Origin: Halieaceae bacterium
GTDB taxonomy: Bacteria; Pseudomonadota; Gammaproteobacteria; Pseudomonadales; Halieaceae
DNA: 33,246 nucleotides
Assembly: GCA_902613175.1 (NCBI GenBank)
Contig: CACMGJ010000019.1
Coordinates: 1-33,246, forward strand
Reading direction: 5' to 3'
Shown in pieces: positions 6,842 through 16,404 of this stretch. A program made the translations under genes and the position numbers. Within the stretch, counting starts at the first letter, position 1; each line of letters opens with the position of its first letter. The notes under the pieces are model-generated. The model did not search any database. It was given only the letters and a program-made list of their open reading frames with translations, and was not told the DNA's origin.

Positions 6842-8645
6842 AGTTGCAGTCTAAGCACTGCAGATAGACGTGCTTGGGGTCTTTCAACTGCGTCATCATC
6901 ATCAATGGCTCATGCAAAGGCGCCAACCACGACATGGCGGATCCCAACGCTTGCGGCAGTGATACACCAAAACTACTTCCCAGCTCCTCTAGTAATAACT
7001 GCTGAGGGGTTATCGGTGTACCAAAACGCTTGGCATCGTAATCCTCCACTTGGGCAAGCGCAGCCGCGGAAGCAATGGCGTCGTCAAGACTGCCCAGCTG
7101 ATCTACGAGGCCAATCTCCCTGGCTTGACTCCCAATCCAGACCTTTCCTCCCGCGATCGCATCGACCTCTTCAACCGTCATATGTCGCGCGGTGGCAACC
7201 AAACTCAGGAACTCTCGGTAAATTCCGTCAACAACCGCCTGGAAAATCCGCTCTGAGTTCTCATCGAGTGGACGCGCGGGATCTAAACTGCCTGCCATCG
7301 TTGTCGTGCCAACGCCGTCGACCGTAGCGCCAACGTAATCGAATACACCTTCAAAGGTGGGAAACGCCGAGAAGACACCGATGCTGCCCGTAATCGTCGA
7401 TGGCATCGCCCAGATCTCATCTGCAGCTGCCGCAATCCAGTAACCGCCCGATGCGGCGGCACCACCCATAGAAACGACGATAGGCACACCGTCAGCGGCA
7501 ATAGCGTCGACCTTGGCTCGGATCACTTCTGACGCGAATACGCTGCCACCACCCGAGTTTATTCGAAGCACGATAGCAACCGCATCGGCTTCATCAGCCC
7601 GCTCTAACTGTTCTACCACCGTATCGCTGCCTGCCGACCCTTGAAAACTATCGCCCGGCACCAATGTGCCCTCGATCGGAATGACGGCGATGAGCGGTTG
7701 CTCTTCACTCTCAAACGGGTCTCGAATATCGCTCACGTACCGCTTGAGACTCACTAGCTGGATATCGCCCTCTTCATCACGTGCATCGACGATCTCTGTC
7801 ACCCGCTCTTCGAGTTTATCGCCATAAACTAGCTCATCGACATAGCCTTCTTGCAAAAAGACCTCCGCCAGATCGCCACCATTTGCCTCAAGCCTTCCCG
7901 GGAAATCGTTTACAAAGGCCGTCACTTCGCCGGGAGATTTGTTGCGCCCTTTTTCAACAAGCGCCGTGTAGTCGTCCCACAGGCTGTTTAGCCACTTTCC
8001 GACAACTTCGCGCTCCTGCGGTGACATGTCGTCTCGCATGTAGGGCTCCACCGCCGATTTATTTTCACCCGCTCGGAAAATATGAAAATTGACCCTCATA
8101 TTTTCGAGAAATTGCTTCAAATAAGTGCGGTAAACACCAAAACCCATCAGACTAATACCGCCCTCTGGATGCAGAAATATAGTGTCTGCCTGTGATGCGA
8201 GAAGGTACTGGGATTGCGTAAAGTAGTCGCCGATCGCAACGATAGGTTTGCCGGTCTCTGAAAAACGATCCAGAGCTTCGATAATTTCCATCGACTGACT
8301 CGTGGAAGGGCCCGCAAGATTGCCGAGATCGAGGACGATCGATGTGATGCGATCATCATCCGCTGCCGCATCGATACCTTCTATCAGGGTTGACAGTAAG
8401 GTTTCGCCTGCAAGTTCGTCGGCGAAAAAAGCATCAAGCGGCTCAAGAGGTGTGCGATCCTCGACCAATCGTCCGGTTGGCGCTATCAACAGTCCAGCAC
8501 TCTCAGGCAGTGGCTTGGGTGTATTTTCAGAGACGCTCACTGATAGTGCTGCGAAGAAAATCACGACGAATAGTAACGGTACCAGGACCGTAATGACCTT
8601 ACTGATACCGGCCAGGATACGCCAAATGGCTCTAAGTAAATCCAT
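6831..8645 (-). CDS. sppA: Signal peptide peptidase SppA, 67-kDa type
   Basis: Inner-membrane serine peptidase that degrades cleaved signal peptides in the periplasm. The 604-aa product has one N-terminal membrane segment (about 14-38) and two tandem S49 domains, as in E. coli SppA. The catalytic Lys of the first domain is K196 in AGENKSAVEPYMRDDMSP, and the catalytic Ser of the second domain is S399 in GGAAASGGYW. The C-terminus carries a YLQCLDC tail with two Cys. The start has a near-perfect GAGGAG ribosome-binding site 6 nt upstream of the ATG. It is third in an operon with wrbA and a DUF2069 membrane protein and overlaps the following NUDIX gene. Confidence 0.96.
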   Translation of the reverse strand: MDLLRAIWRILAGISKVITVLVPLLFVVIFFAALSVSVSENTPKPLPESAGLLIAPTGRLVEDRTPLEPLDAFFADELAGETLLSTLIEGIDAAADDDRITSIVLDLGNLAGPSTSQSMEIIEALDRFSETGKPIVAIGDYFTQSQYLLASQADTIFLHPEGGISLMGFGVYRTYLKQFLENMRVNFHIFRAGENKSAVEPYMRDDMSPQEREVVGKWLNSLWDDYTALVEKGRNKSPGEVTAFVNDFPGRLEANGGDLAEVFLQEGYVDELVYGDKLEERVTEIVDARDEEGDIQLVSLKRYVSDIRDPFESEEQPLIAVIPIEGTLVPGDSFQGSAGSDTVVEQLERADEADAVAIVLRINSGGGSVFASEVIRAKVDAIAADGVPIVVSMGGAAASGGYWIAAAADEIWAMPSTITGSIGVFSAFPTFEGVFDYVGATVDGVGTTTMAGSLDPARPLDENSERIFQAVVDGIYREFLSLVATARHMTVEEVDAIAGGKVWIGSQAREIGLVDQLGSLDDAIASAAALAQVEDYDAKRFGTPITPQQLLLEELGSSFGVSLPQALGSAMSWLAPLHEPLMMMTQLKDPKHVYLQCLDCNYGY

Positions 8646-8648
8646 GTT

Positions 8649-9700
<1,052 letters not shown>

Positions 9701-9701
9701 C

Positions 9702-9707
9702 TATACT
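9702..9707 (+). promoter_or_regulatory. Possible -10 box for the thioredoxin lipoprotein gene
   Basis: TATACT matches the sigma-70 -10 consensus at five of six positions and lies 26 nt before the ATG at 9734, in the wrbA-tlpA divergent gap. No good -35 hexamer is seen 17 nt upstream, so this is tentative. Confidence 0.3.
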
Positions 9708-9733
9708 GCGCCTCTAAACAAAGGTGGGTCGAA

Positions 9734-10147
9734 ATGCGGTTAGCGCTGGTTTTTCTATCAGGTCTGGTGCTTCTCGGCTGTTCGAGCGAACCGCCCGGTA
9801 TTGTATCAAGCCAATGGAACGTCATCAATTACTGGGCCATTTGGTGCAAACCCTGTCGAGAAGAGATACCTGAGCTAAATCAGCTGAATCAAATTGAAAA
9901 TGTGGTGGTCCTCGGCGTGAACTTTGATGGCAAAGTCGGCCCGGCACTGATCTCGGACTCCGCTGATCTCGGAATTGCCTTTGACATCATTGATGATCCC
10001 GCGTCTAACTTGAACATCTCGCGTCCGTCCGTTCTCCCCACCACCCTCGTTTTGTCTCCCGAGGGCACGCTCGTCGCGACGCTGGTTGGGCCGCAGACAG
10101 CGGAATCGATCATGGCGTACATCGACCTGGATAAAAGACCAAAATAG
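9734..10147 (+). CDS. TlpA-like thioredoxin-fold lipoprotein
   Basis: A 137-aa lipoprotein with signal peptide and lipobox LLGC (acylated Cys16), followed by a compact thioredoxin domain with active site WCKPC (C38 and C41) and a cis-proline region PTTLVLSPEG. It probably acts at the periplasmic face of a membrane as a thiol-disulfide reductant, like TlpA/ResA proteins. Partners are unknown. The protein is short for the family because almost nothing separates the lipid anchor from the domain. It is divergent from wrbA, a pairing also known in Pseudomonas, and convergent with the pterin-synthase-like gene. Confidence 0.9.
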   Translation: MRLALVFLSGLVLLGCSSEPPGIVSSQWNVINYWAIWCKPCREEIPELNQLNQIENVVVLGVNFDGKVGPALISDSADLGIAFDIIDDPASNLNISRPSVLPTTLVLSPEGTLVATLVGPQTAESIMAYIDLDKRPK

Positions 10148-10151
10148 AGGC

Positions 10152-10179
10152 AAAAAAAACGCCGACTAAAAAGCCGGCG
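10152..10179 (-). terminator. Intrinsic terminator on the minus strand
   Basis: Read on the minus strand the sequence forms an 8-bp stem, CGCCGGCT / AGTCGGCG, with one G-U wobble and a TTTT loop, directly followed by eight T. On the plus strand the same stem has an A-C mismatch and no T tract after it, so the signal is for minus-strand transcripts. It lies about 155 nt beyond the stop of the pterin-synthase-like gene. Confidence 0.85.
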
Positions 10180-10334
10180 AATTAAAGGAGCCACTCAAAT
10201 CGGGAGATGATGTCTCATCTGACCCTCAGATGTTTCCCTCGCGCTGCCCCCGGCCACAACGCCATCTGCTGGATAATTAGTAAGAACCTAGACAAATCGA
10301 AAAGTTCAAAAAAAATGTTAATTTTTTTGTTTTT
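10180..10334 (-). other. Structured non-coding stretch, possible sRNA or long 3' UTR
   Basis: This 155-nt stretch lies between two convergent genes and just upstream, in the minus direction, of a strong intrinsic terminator. It holds two inverted repeats that share bases and so cannot form together: AGATGA/TCATCT (10205-10220) and ATCTGA/TCAGAT (10217-10231). The part nearest the pterin gene (10308-10337) is very A/T-rich with opposing A and T tracts, and a GC-rich segment lies at 10237-10265. I see no open frame with a ribosome-binding site and no convincing promoter. It may be a 3' UTR of the pterin gene or a small RNA. Confidence 0.35.
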
Positions 10335-10817
10335 TTAGTCAGCAGTCCATATCGCAGACCCTGCTTGGCCGCTGCCCGAAGAAACCGTCAACTCGACCTC
10401 GACCAGATCCGGGTCATTCTCAGCAGTTAGGAGCTCGTTGAGCAGCAGGTGAGAGAGCTCCTCAACCGTGACGTTGGCGATGGGCAAAACCCACGTTTCA
10501 TCCACAGGAAATTTCAGCACCTTGCCCGCAAATATGGCGTGAATCTCGTCGCCTACAGTTTCAAGCGTTTGAAAGGGCGAAAACTCGGGCAGCAGCATGT
10601 ACTCATCGTATTTATCGCACAGAGCCTTTATGCGGCGCTTATAAACGTTGTAGTCAGCGGAAAATCCGTTGTTGCCCATCTTAGCAACGATACGCGCTGA
10701 CACGAAGTAATTGTGACCATGCAACCGCTCGCGTTCCGTCGCGGAGAAGATGGTGTAGTGCGCAGATGAAAATTTGTGCGCCTCTTTTTCAATACGAAGC
10801 GTCGTCAATCGTGTCAC
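10335..10817 (-). CDS. 6-pyruvoyl-tetrahydropterin synthase/QueD-fold protein, atypical active site
   Basis: A 160-aa protein of the PTPS/QueD (T-fold) family, whose members act on dihydroneopterin triphosphate. The three zinc ligands are present: His20 in FSSAH, and His33 and His35 in LHGHNY. The conserved C-terminal Glu is probably in VEVELTVSSGSG (140-150). The catalytic Cys, four residues before HGH in QueD, is Arg29; a Glu (E30) lies next to it, giving RERLHGHNY. The catalytic His of the usual LDHxxL motif is also changed (YDEYMLL, 70-76). A Glu beside or in place of the Cys is the mark of PTPS-III proteins, which can make 6-hydroxymethyl-dihydropterin in folate synthesis. An ordinary queuosine role as QueD is therefore doubtful. 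It is divergent from an SDR and a YhhQ-type transporter gene. Confidence 0.82.
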   Translation of the reverse strand: MTRLTTLRIEKEAHKFSSAHYTIFSATERERLHGHNYFVSARIVAKMGNNGFSADYNVYKRRIKALCDKYDEYMLLPEFSPFQTLETVGDEIHAIFAGKVLKFPVDETWVLPIANVTVEELSHLLLNELLTAENDPDLVEVELTVSSGSGQAGSAIWTAD

Positions 10818-10954
10818 TCAAATACCCTTTGTCTATAAACTTGATGACTCATACGCGACAGCGAACCCGCCAGACTCGGTACTACCACTGATTACTTGCA
10901 ATCCTAGCCGATGAGACCCGCGTAGGATAACCTGCGCGTAAACAAGAGGTTCCT

Positions 10955-11671
10955 GTGATCAGCATGAAAAAAACAGCCATCATAACGGGCGCGAGCTCGG
11001 GAATCGGTGCTGCAACTGCCGAACAATTTTTAGCTCGCGGTTACTCCGTGATCAATATAGCCCGGCGGCCCAGCCCAGTTCAGGGCGTCATTAATGTAGC
11101 CGCCGATCTCAGCACCGATGACGGAGCTGTAAATGCGGCACAGGCCTGCATCGCACACTTACCGGCTGAATCCAGTGAGGTGGCGCTGATCCACAACGCA
11201 TCACTGATGCTAAAAGACATTGCGCAGTCCTGTGAGACAGAAGCGATAATGCGCGTCCTCGCTGTTAATGTGCTTGCGGTGAATACCTTAAATCGCCAGT
11301 TGATGACTCACATGGCAGCAGGCTCCAGCCTTATTTTCGTCGGATCGACATTGTCCGAAAAAGCCGTCGCAGGGGCTTACAGCTATGTTGTCAGTAAGCA
11401 TGCACAACTGGGGCAAATGCGGGCAACCTGCCAGGATTTGATTGGATCAGGCATTCATACAGCCATGGTTTGCCCCGGGTTTACTGACACGGAAATGCTG
11501 AAGCAGCATTTAGGTGGCGATACCGATCTCATGGTTGAAATAGGCTCGCAAAATGGCTTTGGCCGCCTCATCAAGCCCAAGGAGATAGCGGGCGTTGTTA
11601 CCTGGGCTCACGAGAGTCCCGTCGTAAATGGGTCGGTTATTCACGCAAATTTAGGGCAGATAGAACATTGA
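10955..11671 (+). CDS. Short-chain dehydrogenase/reductase
   Basis: A 238-aa classical SDR with Rossmann-fold cofactor motif TGASSGIG (11-18), the HNAS motif (80-83), and catalytic Ser131 (FVGST) with Tyr144 and Lys148 (YVVSK). The NIARR after the second strand suggests NADP(H) preference. The substrate is not evident. Its place opposite a pterin-synthase-like gene and ahead of a YhhQ-type transporter makes a pteridine reductase or sepiapterin-reductase-like role possible, but that is context only. GTG at 10955 is chosen over ATG at 10964 because AGAGG lies 5 nt before the GTG. It ends in a TTGA overlap with the transporter gene, so the two are co-translated. Confidence 0.88.
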   Translation: MISMKKTAIITGASSGIGAATAEQFLARGYSVINIARRPSPVQGVINVAADLSTDDGAVNAAQACIAHLPAESSEVALIHNASLMLKDIAQSCETEAIMRVLAVNVLAVNTLNRQLMTHMAAGSSLIFVGSTLSEKAVAGAYSYVVSKHAQLGQMRATCQDLIGSGIHTAMVCPGFTDTEMLKQHLGGDTDLMVEIGSQNGFGRLIKPKEIAGVVTWAHESPVVNGSVIHANLGQIEH

Positions 11672-12435
11672 ATACCGTCGTGGGTGCTGCGCTCACTGAG
11701 CGTCGGGAGCGTGTTTTTTTAGTACTGGCTGGTGTATTCCTTTCAGCCATGACGTTGCTCAATGTCATCGGTATCACAAAATTTATACAGCTCGGCCCCT
11801 TTGCCCTGGCTGTTGGCGTCCTACCCTACCCCATTACCTTTTTGTGCACGGACTTGGTCAGTGAACTCTATGGGAAAAAACGAGCAAACTTTCTGGTAAC
11901 CGTAGGGCTGTTTATCAATGGCTTTATTCTGCTGGTAATGACTGCAGGCCAGTATGTAGCATCGGTGGATCCCAGCAACATGCCGCCTTGGCAGGTTTTG
12001 CAGCTGGCAGCGCCCGTCGCCTTACCCCAGGGTGGCAGCCTAGAGGGCAACGTCGAACTCTTTTCAGTGATGTACGCCATGACGAGTGGCGCAGTCACCG
12101 CGTCGATGGTGGCTTACATCACCGCGCAATACTGTGACGTGCAGCTGTTCCATTTCTGGAAGCGTGTCACCAAAGGTAAGCATCTCTGGATTCGGAATAA
12201 CTTCAGTACGCTTCTGAGTCAGTTAGTTGACTCCGTCATGGTGGTCACTGTGACATTTGGCGCCGTGTTCTATCGGGGTGAGATGACGCTATCCACACTC
12301 CTTGTATTGGTCGCTAGCAACTACGGGTTTAAGGCGACTGTTGCTCTGCTTGATACAATTCCGCTCTACATTCTTGTCGCTAGACTTCGTGGCCACCTTC
12401 AACTCGCCCCTGACGAAATTGCCGCAGCCGAATAA
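11668..12435 (+). CDS. VUT family (YhhQ-type) queuosine-precursor transporter
   Basis: A 255-aa membrane protein with about six helices, of the VUT/YhhQ family (COG1738-like). E. coli YhhQ imports the queuosine precursors preQ0 and preQ1. Typical features are the early PYPITFLCTDLVSELYGKKRAN segment, a KGKHLWIRNNFSTLLSQLVDS segment and a final NYGFKATVALLDTIPLY helix. The start is a TTG overlapping the SDR stop (TTGA). Substrate is inferred from the family; the neighbouring pterin-synthase-like gene could mean either preQ scavenging or movement of another deazaguanine or pterin. Confidence 0.85.
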   Translation: MNTVVGAALTERRERVFLVLAGVFLSAMTLLNVIGITKFIQLGPFALAVGVLPYPITFLCTDLVSELYGKKRANFLVTVGLFINGFILLVMTAGQYVASVDPSNMPPWQVLQLAAPVALPQGGSLEGNVELFSVMYAMTSGAVTASMVAYITAQYCDVQLFHFWKRVTKGKHLWIRNNFSTLLSQLVDSVMVVTVTFGAVFYRGEMTLSTLLVLVASNYGFKATVALLDTIPLYILVARLRGHLQLAPDEIAAAE

Positions 12436-12447
12436 GCGCTGCCTCGT

Positions 12448-13137
12448 TCATAGACCCAGGAGCTTCAAAAACGGAATAGTAGGCGATCGTTTTTCCACCA
12501 GCGTCGATTCGTCAATGGTAATAATCACGTTCACCGCATCCTGGGGTCGGCGCTGAATTCGCATGGTTAGGTAGCGCGCAACATCATCGCTAAGTAGCAA
12601 ACCGCGATCGTGCGCCAAATGGCCAAGCAGTCGCTCGAAATCATCCAACTCCCAGGCAGGCAGTTTGAAGGTGGTCAACAACGAGAGTCTTGATTGGAGG
12701 TCAGCGAGTACGCTCGTCAGGCCGGCGGGCGACTGCGTTGCAGATGCGAGGAAAGGCGTACCTGTTTCTGCACATCGGTTGAAGCAATGGAACAACTCCT
12801 CTTGCCACGAACGATGCCCATCTATGAGGTCAATATCATCGACAACCACCATGGTTTCGTTCTCGGCGTGTTCTAGTACCGCCTCGGGTGGGTAAGCGAG
12901 CAGTGATTCCATGGGCAGATAACGCGCACCGGGCTTAGCGGCACAACAAGCTTGTAGAAAATGACTCTTTCCTTGCCCCTTGGACGCCCATAGGAAGAAA
13001 CCGGCTCCACCCTGATCCAGCAGTGCCCTAGCAAAGCTCTCGACCTCACCGGTTACCTCGCGAGATACCCAATGACTCCAGGTGGCGCCAGGATTTACCG
13101 CTATAGGCAGGACTAACTGCGCTGATCGACCACTCAT
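12448..13137 (-). CDS. hda: DnaA regulatory inactivator Hda
   Basis: AAA+ DnaA homologue that, bound to the sliding clamp, stimulates ATP hydrolysis by DnaA and so prevents re-initiation. The 229-aa product has the clamp-binding motif QLVLP at 7-11, a Walker A-like ASKGQGKSH (51-59) and a Walker B VVVDDID (97-103), and it ends without the DNA-binding domain IV of DnaA. It is the last gene of a minus-strand operon with DUF2066 and the AI-2E transporter gene, the same set found around hda in Pseudomonas. It is convergent with the VUT transporter gene, with a 12-bp gap. Confidence 0.93.
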   Translation of the reverse strand: MSGRSAQLVLPIAVNPGATWSHWVSREVTGEVESFARALLDQGGAGFFLWASKGQGKSHFLQACCAAKPGARYLPMESLLAYPPEAVLEHAENETMVVVDDIDLIDGHRSWQEELFHCFNRCAETGTPFLASATQSPAGLTSVLADLQSRLSLLTTFKLPAWELDDFERLLGHLAHDRGLLLSDDVARYLTMRIQRRPQDAVNVIITIDESTLVEKRSPTIPFLKLLGL

Positions 13138-13146
13138 AAATCAGAC

Positions 13147-14229
13147 TTAGTCCGCGTTGTAGACGTCAGTAGAAAGATAGGCGTCAACAAGACGTCGACC
13201 AAATACCAGCAACACCGCTGCCACAGGGAGTGCAACCAATACGCCCGTGAAGCCCGCTAACTGCCCGCCAGCCATCAGCGCGAAAATCACGGCGACAGGA
13301 TGGAGCCCTATTCGGTCCCCGATCAGGATGGGCGTGAGAAGAAAGCTCTCAAGCAGCTGACCGACGACAAAGACGGACGCCACCAAACCCAGCGCTAGCG
13401 GATCGAGTCCGAACTGGAAATACCCAACAATCATTGCACTACCAATACCAATCACCGCGCCTGCGTAAGGAATCAGGGCAGTCACCCCTGCCATCAAGCC
13501 CAGAAGAACAGCGTAATTCAATCCTACCAGCCAGAGACCAAAGCTATACATGAGCGCCTGCGCGCCCATGACGACTAACTGTCCACGAACGAATGCCTCG
13601 AGCACACCGTGGGCCTCGGCGACAGATTCCGTGACGTTGGTCACCCAAGCGCGCGGTACAAGCTTTAGAAGACCCACCATCATGAGGTCCCAATCACGCA
13701 TTAGATAAAAGGCCACAACGGGAATGAGTGCGAGATTGAGAATACCGGCGATCAGCGACAGGCTCGACGTCGTTACTTTCTGAACAACCCCGCCGGTGAC
13801 TTGCCCAACGGACTGCCAGTGCTCGGACAGGCTGGTTTGCCAATCGATGGTCGGTAATGCAACTGGGCTCAGACTCAGCTGTGACTGTAATTTCGGTACG
13901 GCAACTTCAGAGACCCATCGATACGCATCGGGAATTGCTGCTGCCAATTGAGATAACTGCTGTATGAGAACCGGGACCACGACCGCGGCGATAATGACAA
14001 GGATCGCCATTAACAAGGCAAAAACTAAAGCAACGCCACTGGTGCGGGTGAAGCCGCGTGCCTCTAGCCGGTCTACGAGAGGATCACCCAAGTAGGCAAC
14101 CAGCGCGCCGACCGCAAAGGGCATCAGGATGTCTCTCAGCTGCACGAATAGGAGTAGCACCAATACAACGACGACGAGTACGGGTAACCATCGCAAGGTG
14201 CTGGACTGCGCAGTCGGTTGGTCTGTCAC
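13147..14229 (-). CDS. AI-2E family transporter (PerM-like)
   Basis: A 360-aa membrane protein with about eight helices, of the AI-2E exporter/PerM family. A paired N-terminal helix set is followed by a soluble segment (about 90-140), and then by a cluster of helices with the family patterns PVVAFYLMRDWD and LIPYAGAVIG. Substrates differ widely in this family (autoinducer-2, sodium/proton exchange), so none is assigned. GTG at 14229 is chosen: it overlaps the DUF2066 stop by 4 nt (GTGA) and has GGGAGAG about 6 nt upstream. The ATG at 14244 lacks a ribosome-binding site. Confidence 0.88.
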   Translation of the reverse strand: MTDQPTAQSSTLRWLPVLVVVVLVLLLFVQLRDILMPFAVGALVAYLGDPLVDRLEARGFTRTSGVALVFALLMAILVIIAAVVVPVLIQQLSQLAAAIPDAYRWVSEVAVPKLQSQLSLSPVALPTIDWQTSLSEHWQSVGQVTGGVVQKVTTSSLSLIAGILNLALIPVVAFYLMRDWDLMMVGLLKLVPRAWVTNVTESVAEAHGVLEAFVRGQLVVMGAQALMYSFGLWLVGLNYAVLLGLMAGVTALIPYAGAVIGIGSAMIVGYFQFGLDPLALGLVASVFVVGQLLESFLLTPILIGDRIGLHPVAVIFALMAGGQLAGFTGVLVALPVAAVLLVFGRRLVDAYLSTDVYNAD

Positions 14230-15275
14230 TGAATGCTCTCCCATGTAAGGTCTAGTTGTGCTCGATCAGTTGCTGATTGCACACGCAACCCTGCTCGACT
14301 GGGAATCAGTCGAGCAACCTCCTCGGCTGAAGAGACCCCGACAACGCGGTAGGTCAGCGTGTCCTCGCCCACTGAGTCAATACGCAGTTCAACCAACTCT
14401 GCCAACTGTTTAAATACGGTTGACACTGCCCGGTAGTCGGCAAACGAGCTGACCCCGCGCACCGTAACGGCAATGGCATCTGATATTTCGAACTGCTGTA
14501 GTGTCACGGCTAATGAGTCACGCATAGCATCAACAGCAAGATCGACACCCTCATCCCAGATGTCGTCCAAGTCGCTGAGGCGCATCTGTTGGTGCATCTC
14601 TCCATCGGGCCCTACGTAATACCAATCAACGAGTTTGCTGCCGTCGCTTAAATCGATCCAACGACCCACCAGTGAATGCTCAGAGCCATAGCGACATGAC
14701 CCTTGCCGAATCTGGTCGAAATCTCGCGTCCAAAGCGCGTTAACGGGCACTGTTGCCGCGTCTGTCAGGTCCAGCAGCGGGAATCGCGCTTCAACCCCGC
14801 GGGCCTCGAAGCGCTCGACGGCCGGCACCAATAAATCCACATCATCGGAGCGCGCAGCGAACCGCCGCGAGAAGGGCTCATCCAACGCCACCCACACCAC
14901 AACGGATGGTCTGCGTTGTTCCCAGTACGGAACCGATTCATCCCTAAACAGGCTTCGAACGAATGCGTCATCGAACTCTAGGAAGACAACATCGCCTTCC
15001 TCGCCCTCACGATAGCTATAAAGCAGAACATGTTCTTGCGCACTGCCCACAGCCTCTCGGAATACAGCCTCGTCAAGAATCGCCTCATTGCCAGAAACTT
15101 TTATCAACAGCCGTGTCAATCCCTCCCGAGCTGCACGCGATAGCTCAGCACCTCCTCTATCCGCAACGGCGACTTGCTCAGAGAAAAAACTATCTTGAGC
15201 CGCTGCTGTTATAGGCAGCGCCAGCCACCCAAAAACCAGAGCAAGAGGAAAAAACTGTCTGTAAAAAAATCTCAT
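14226..15275 (-). CDS. DUF2066 exported protein
   Basis: A 349-aa protein with a clear signal peptide (hydrophobic LALVFGWLALPITAAAQ), so periplasmic or outer-membrane associated. The N-terminal domain with GLTRLLIKVSGNEAIL and the later PSVVVWVALDEP segment match DUF2066. This family sits beside purM, hda and the AI-2E transporter gene in many gammaproteobacteria, as here. No catalytic residues are evident and no function is known. The gene is first in its operon and divergent from purM, with an 88-bp gap that should hold both promoters. Confidence 0.85.
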   Translation of the reverse strand: MRFFYRQFFPLALVFGWLALPITAAAQDSFFSEQVAVADRGGAELSRAAREGLTRLLIKVSGNEAILDEAVFREAVGSAQEHVLLYSYREGEEGDVVFLEFDDAFVRSLFRDESVPYWEQRRPSVVVWVALDEPFSRRFAARSDDVDLLVPAVERFEARGVEARFPLLDLTDAATVPVNALWTRDFDQIRQGSCRYGSEHSLVGRWIDLSDGSKLVDWYYVGPDGEMHQQMRLSDLDDIWDEGVDLAVDAMRDSLAVTLQQFEISDAIAVTVRGVSSFADYRAVSTVFKQLAELVELRIDSVGEDTLTYRVVGVSSAEEVARLIPSRAGLRVQSATDRAQLDLTWESIQ

Positions 15276-15363
15276 ATAACGAGTTTAACAGCGAAATTTG
15301 TCCCGGTCGCTTTCCTCTCACTTTGCCAGCGAGTAACCTTCCCGCCGTGACTGGAGGCAAGCT

Positions 15364-16404
15364 ATGACAGACGAACAAACATCCCCTGGTTTGACCTATA
15401 AAGATGCAGGCGTTGATATCGATGCCGGGAACGCATTGGTCGATCGCATCAAGCACATTTCAAAAGCGACCCGACGGCCTGAAGTCTTAGGAGGATTGGG
15501 AGGCTTTGGTGCGCTTTGCGAGATCCCAGAGGGCTACCGAAGCCCTGTCTTGGTATCCGGTACTGACGGGGTTGGCACAAAACTCCGTCTTGCCATGCAG
15601 CTCGGCAGGCACAACACCATCGGCATCGACCTAGTCGCCATGTGCAGTAATGATATTGCCGTGGTGGGCGCCGAACCGCTGCTTTTCCTCGACTATTACG
15701 CCACCGGCAAATTGAACGTTGATGTAGCGGCCGATGTCATCGAGGGTATTGGTAAAGGGTGCGAGCTCGCGGGCGCAGCGCTTATCGGCGGTGAAACCGC
15801 TGAAATGCCGGACATGTACGAAGGTGACGACTACGACCTTGCCGGATTTTGCGTTGGTGTCGTGGAAAAAAATCAGATTATCGACGGTCACAAAGTTGCA
15901 CCGGGTGACAAGATCATTGCGATTGCCTCATCGGGACCTCATTCGAACGGCTATTCACTGATCCGCAAGATTATTGAGGTGTCCGGTGCTGACCTGTCCG
16001 CGCCCTGCGGTGAAACGACCTTGGCCGATGCGCTGATGGCTCCTACAAAGATTTACAACAAACCTCTTCTTGCACTTCAGCGGGAAATAAAATCTCATGC
16101 ATTGGCGCATATTACGGGAGGTGGTCTGTTGGAAAACATCCCTCGCGTACTGCCTAACGGTTGCTCGGCCGTCCTCGATAAACAAACCTGGGAACTACCC
16201 CCTGTCTTCCAGTGGCTGGCTACAGCGGGTGGTGTTGCTGAAGAAGAGATGCATCGAACCTTCAACTGCGGCATTGGCATGACCGTCATCGTCGGTCCCA
16301 GCAAGGCGGAGGCTGCTCTTCAGTTACTCTCAGATCAGGGTTTGAACTGTTGGGAGCTCGGCACGATCGCTGAAGGCAAGGGTATCGTGGAGTTCGCTTC
16401 TTGA
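15364..16404 (+). CDS. purM: Phosphoribosylformylglycinamidine cyclo-ligase PurM
   Basis: AIR synthetase, the fifth step of purine synthesis, closing the imidazole ring with ATP. The 346-aa product has the usual length and the family segments [18 protein letters not shown] at the start, [24 protein letters not shown] and [17 protein letters not shown]. The ATG is preceded by GGAGG with 7-nt spacing. It overlaps purN by 4 nt, the common purM-purN operon. Confidence 0.97.
   Translation: MTDEQTSPGLTYKDAGVDIDAGNALVDRIKHISKATRRPEVLGGLGGFGALCEIPEGYRSPVLVSGTDGVGTKLRLAMQLGRHNTIGIDLVAMCSNDIAVVGAEPLLFLDYYATGKLNVDVAADVIEGIGKGCELAGAALIGGETAEMPDMYEGDDYDLAGFCVGVVEKNQIIDGHKVAPGDKIIAIASSGPHSNGYSLIRKIIEVSGADLSAPCGETTLADALMAPTKIYNKPLLALQREIKSHALAHITGGGLLENIPRVLPNGCSAVLDKQTWELPPVFQWLATAGGVAEEEMHRTFNCGIGMTVIVGPSKAEAALQLLSDQGLNCWELGTIAEGKGIVEFAS

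Noticed and set aside
10310-10337. A and T tracts as a bidirectional terminator for the thioredoxin gene
   Set aside because: There is no GC stem before the T tract, only an A/T hairpin, so it is too weak to call.
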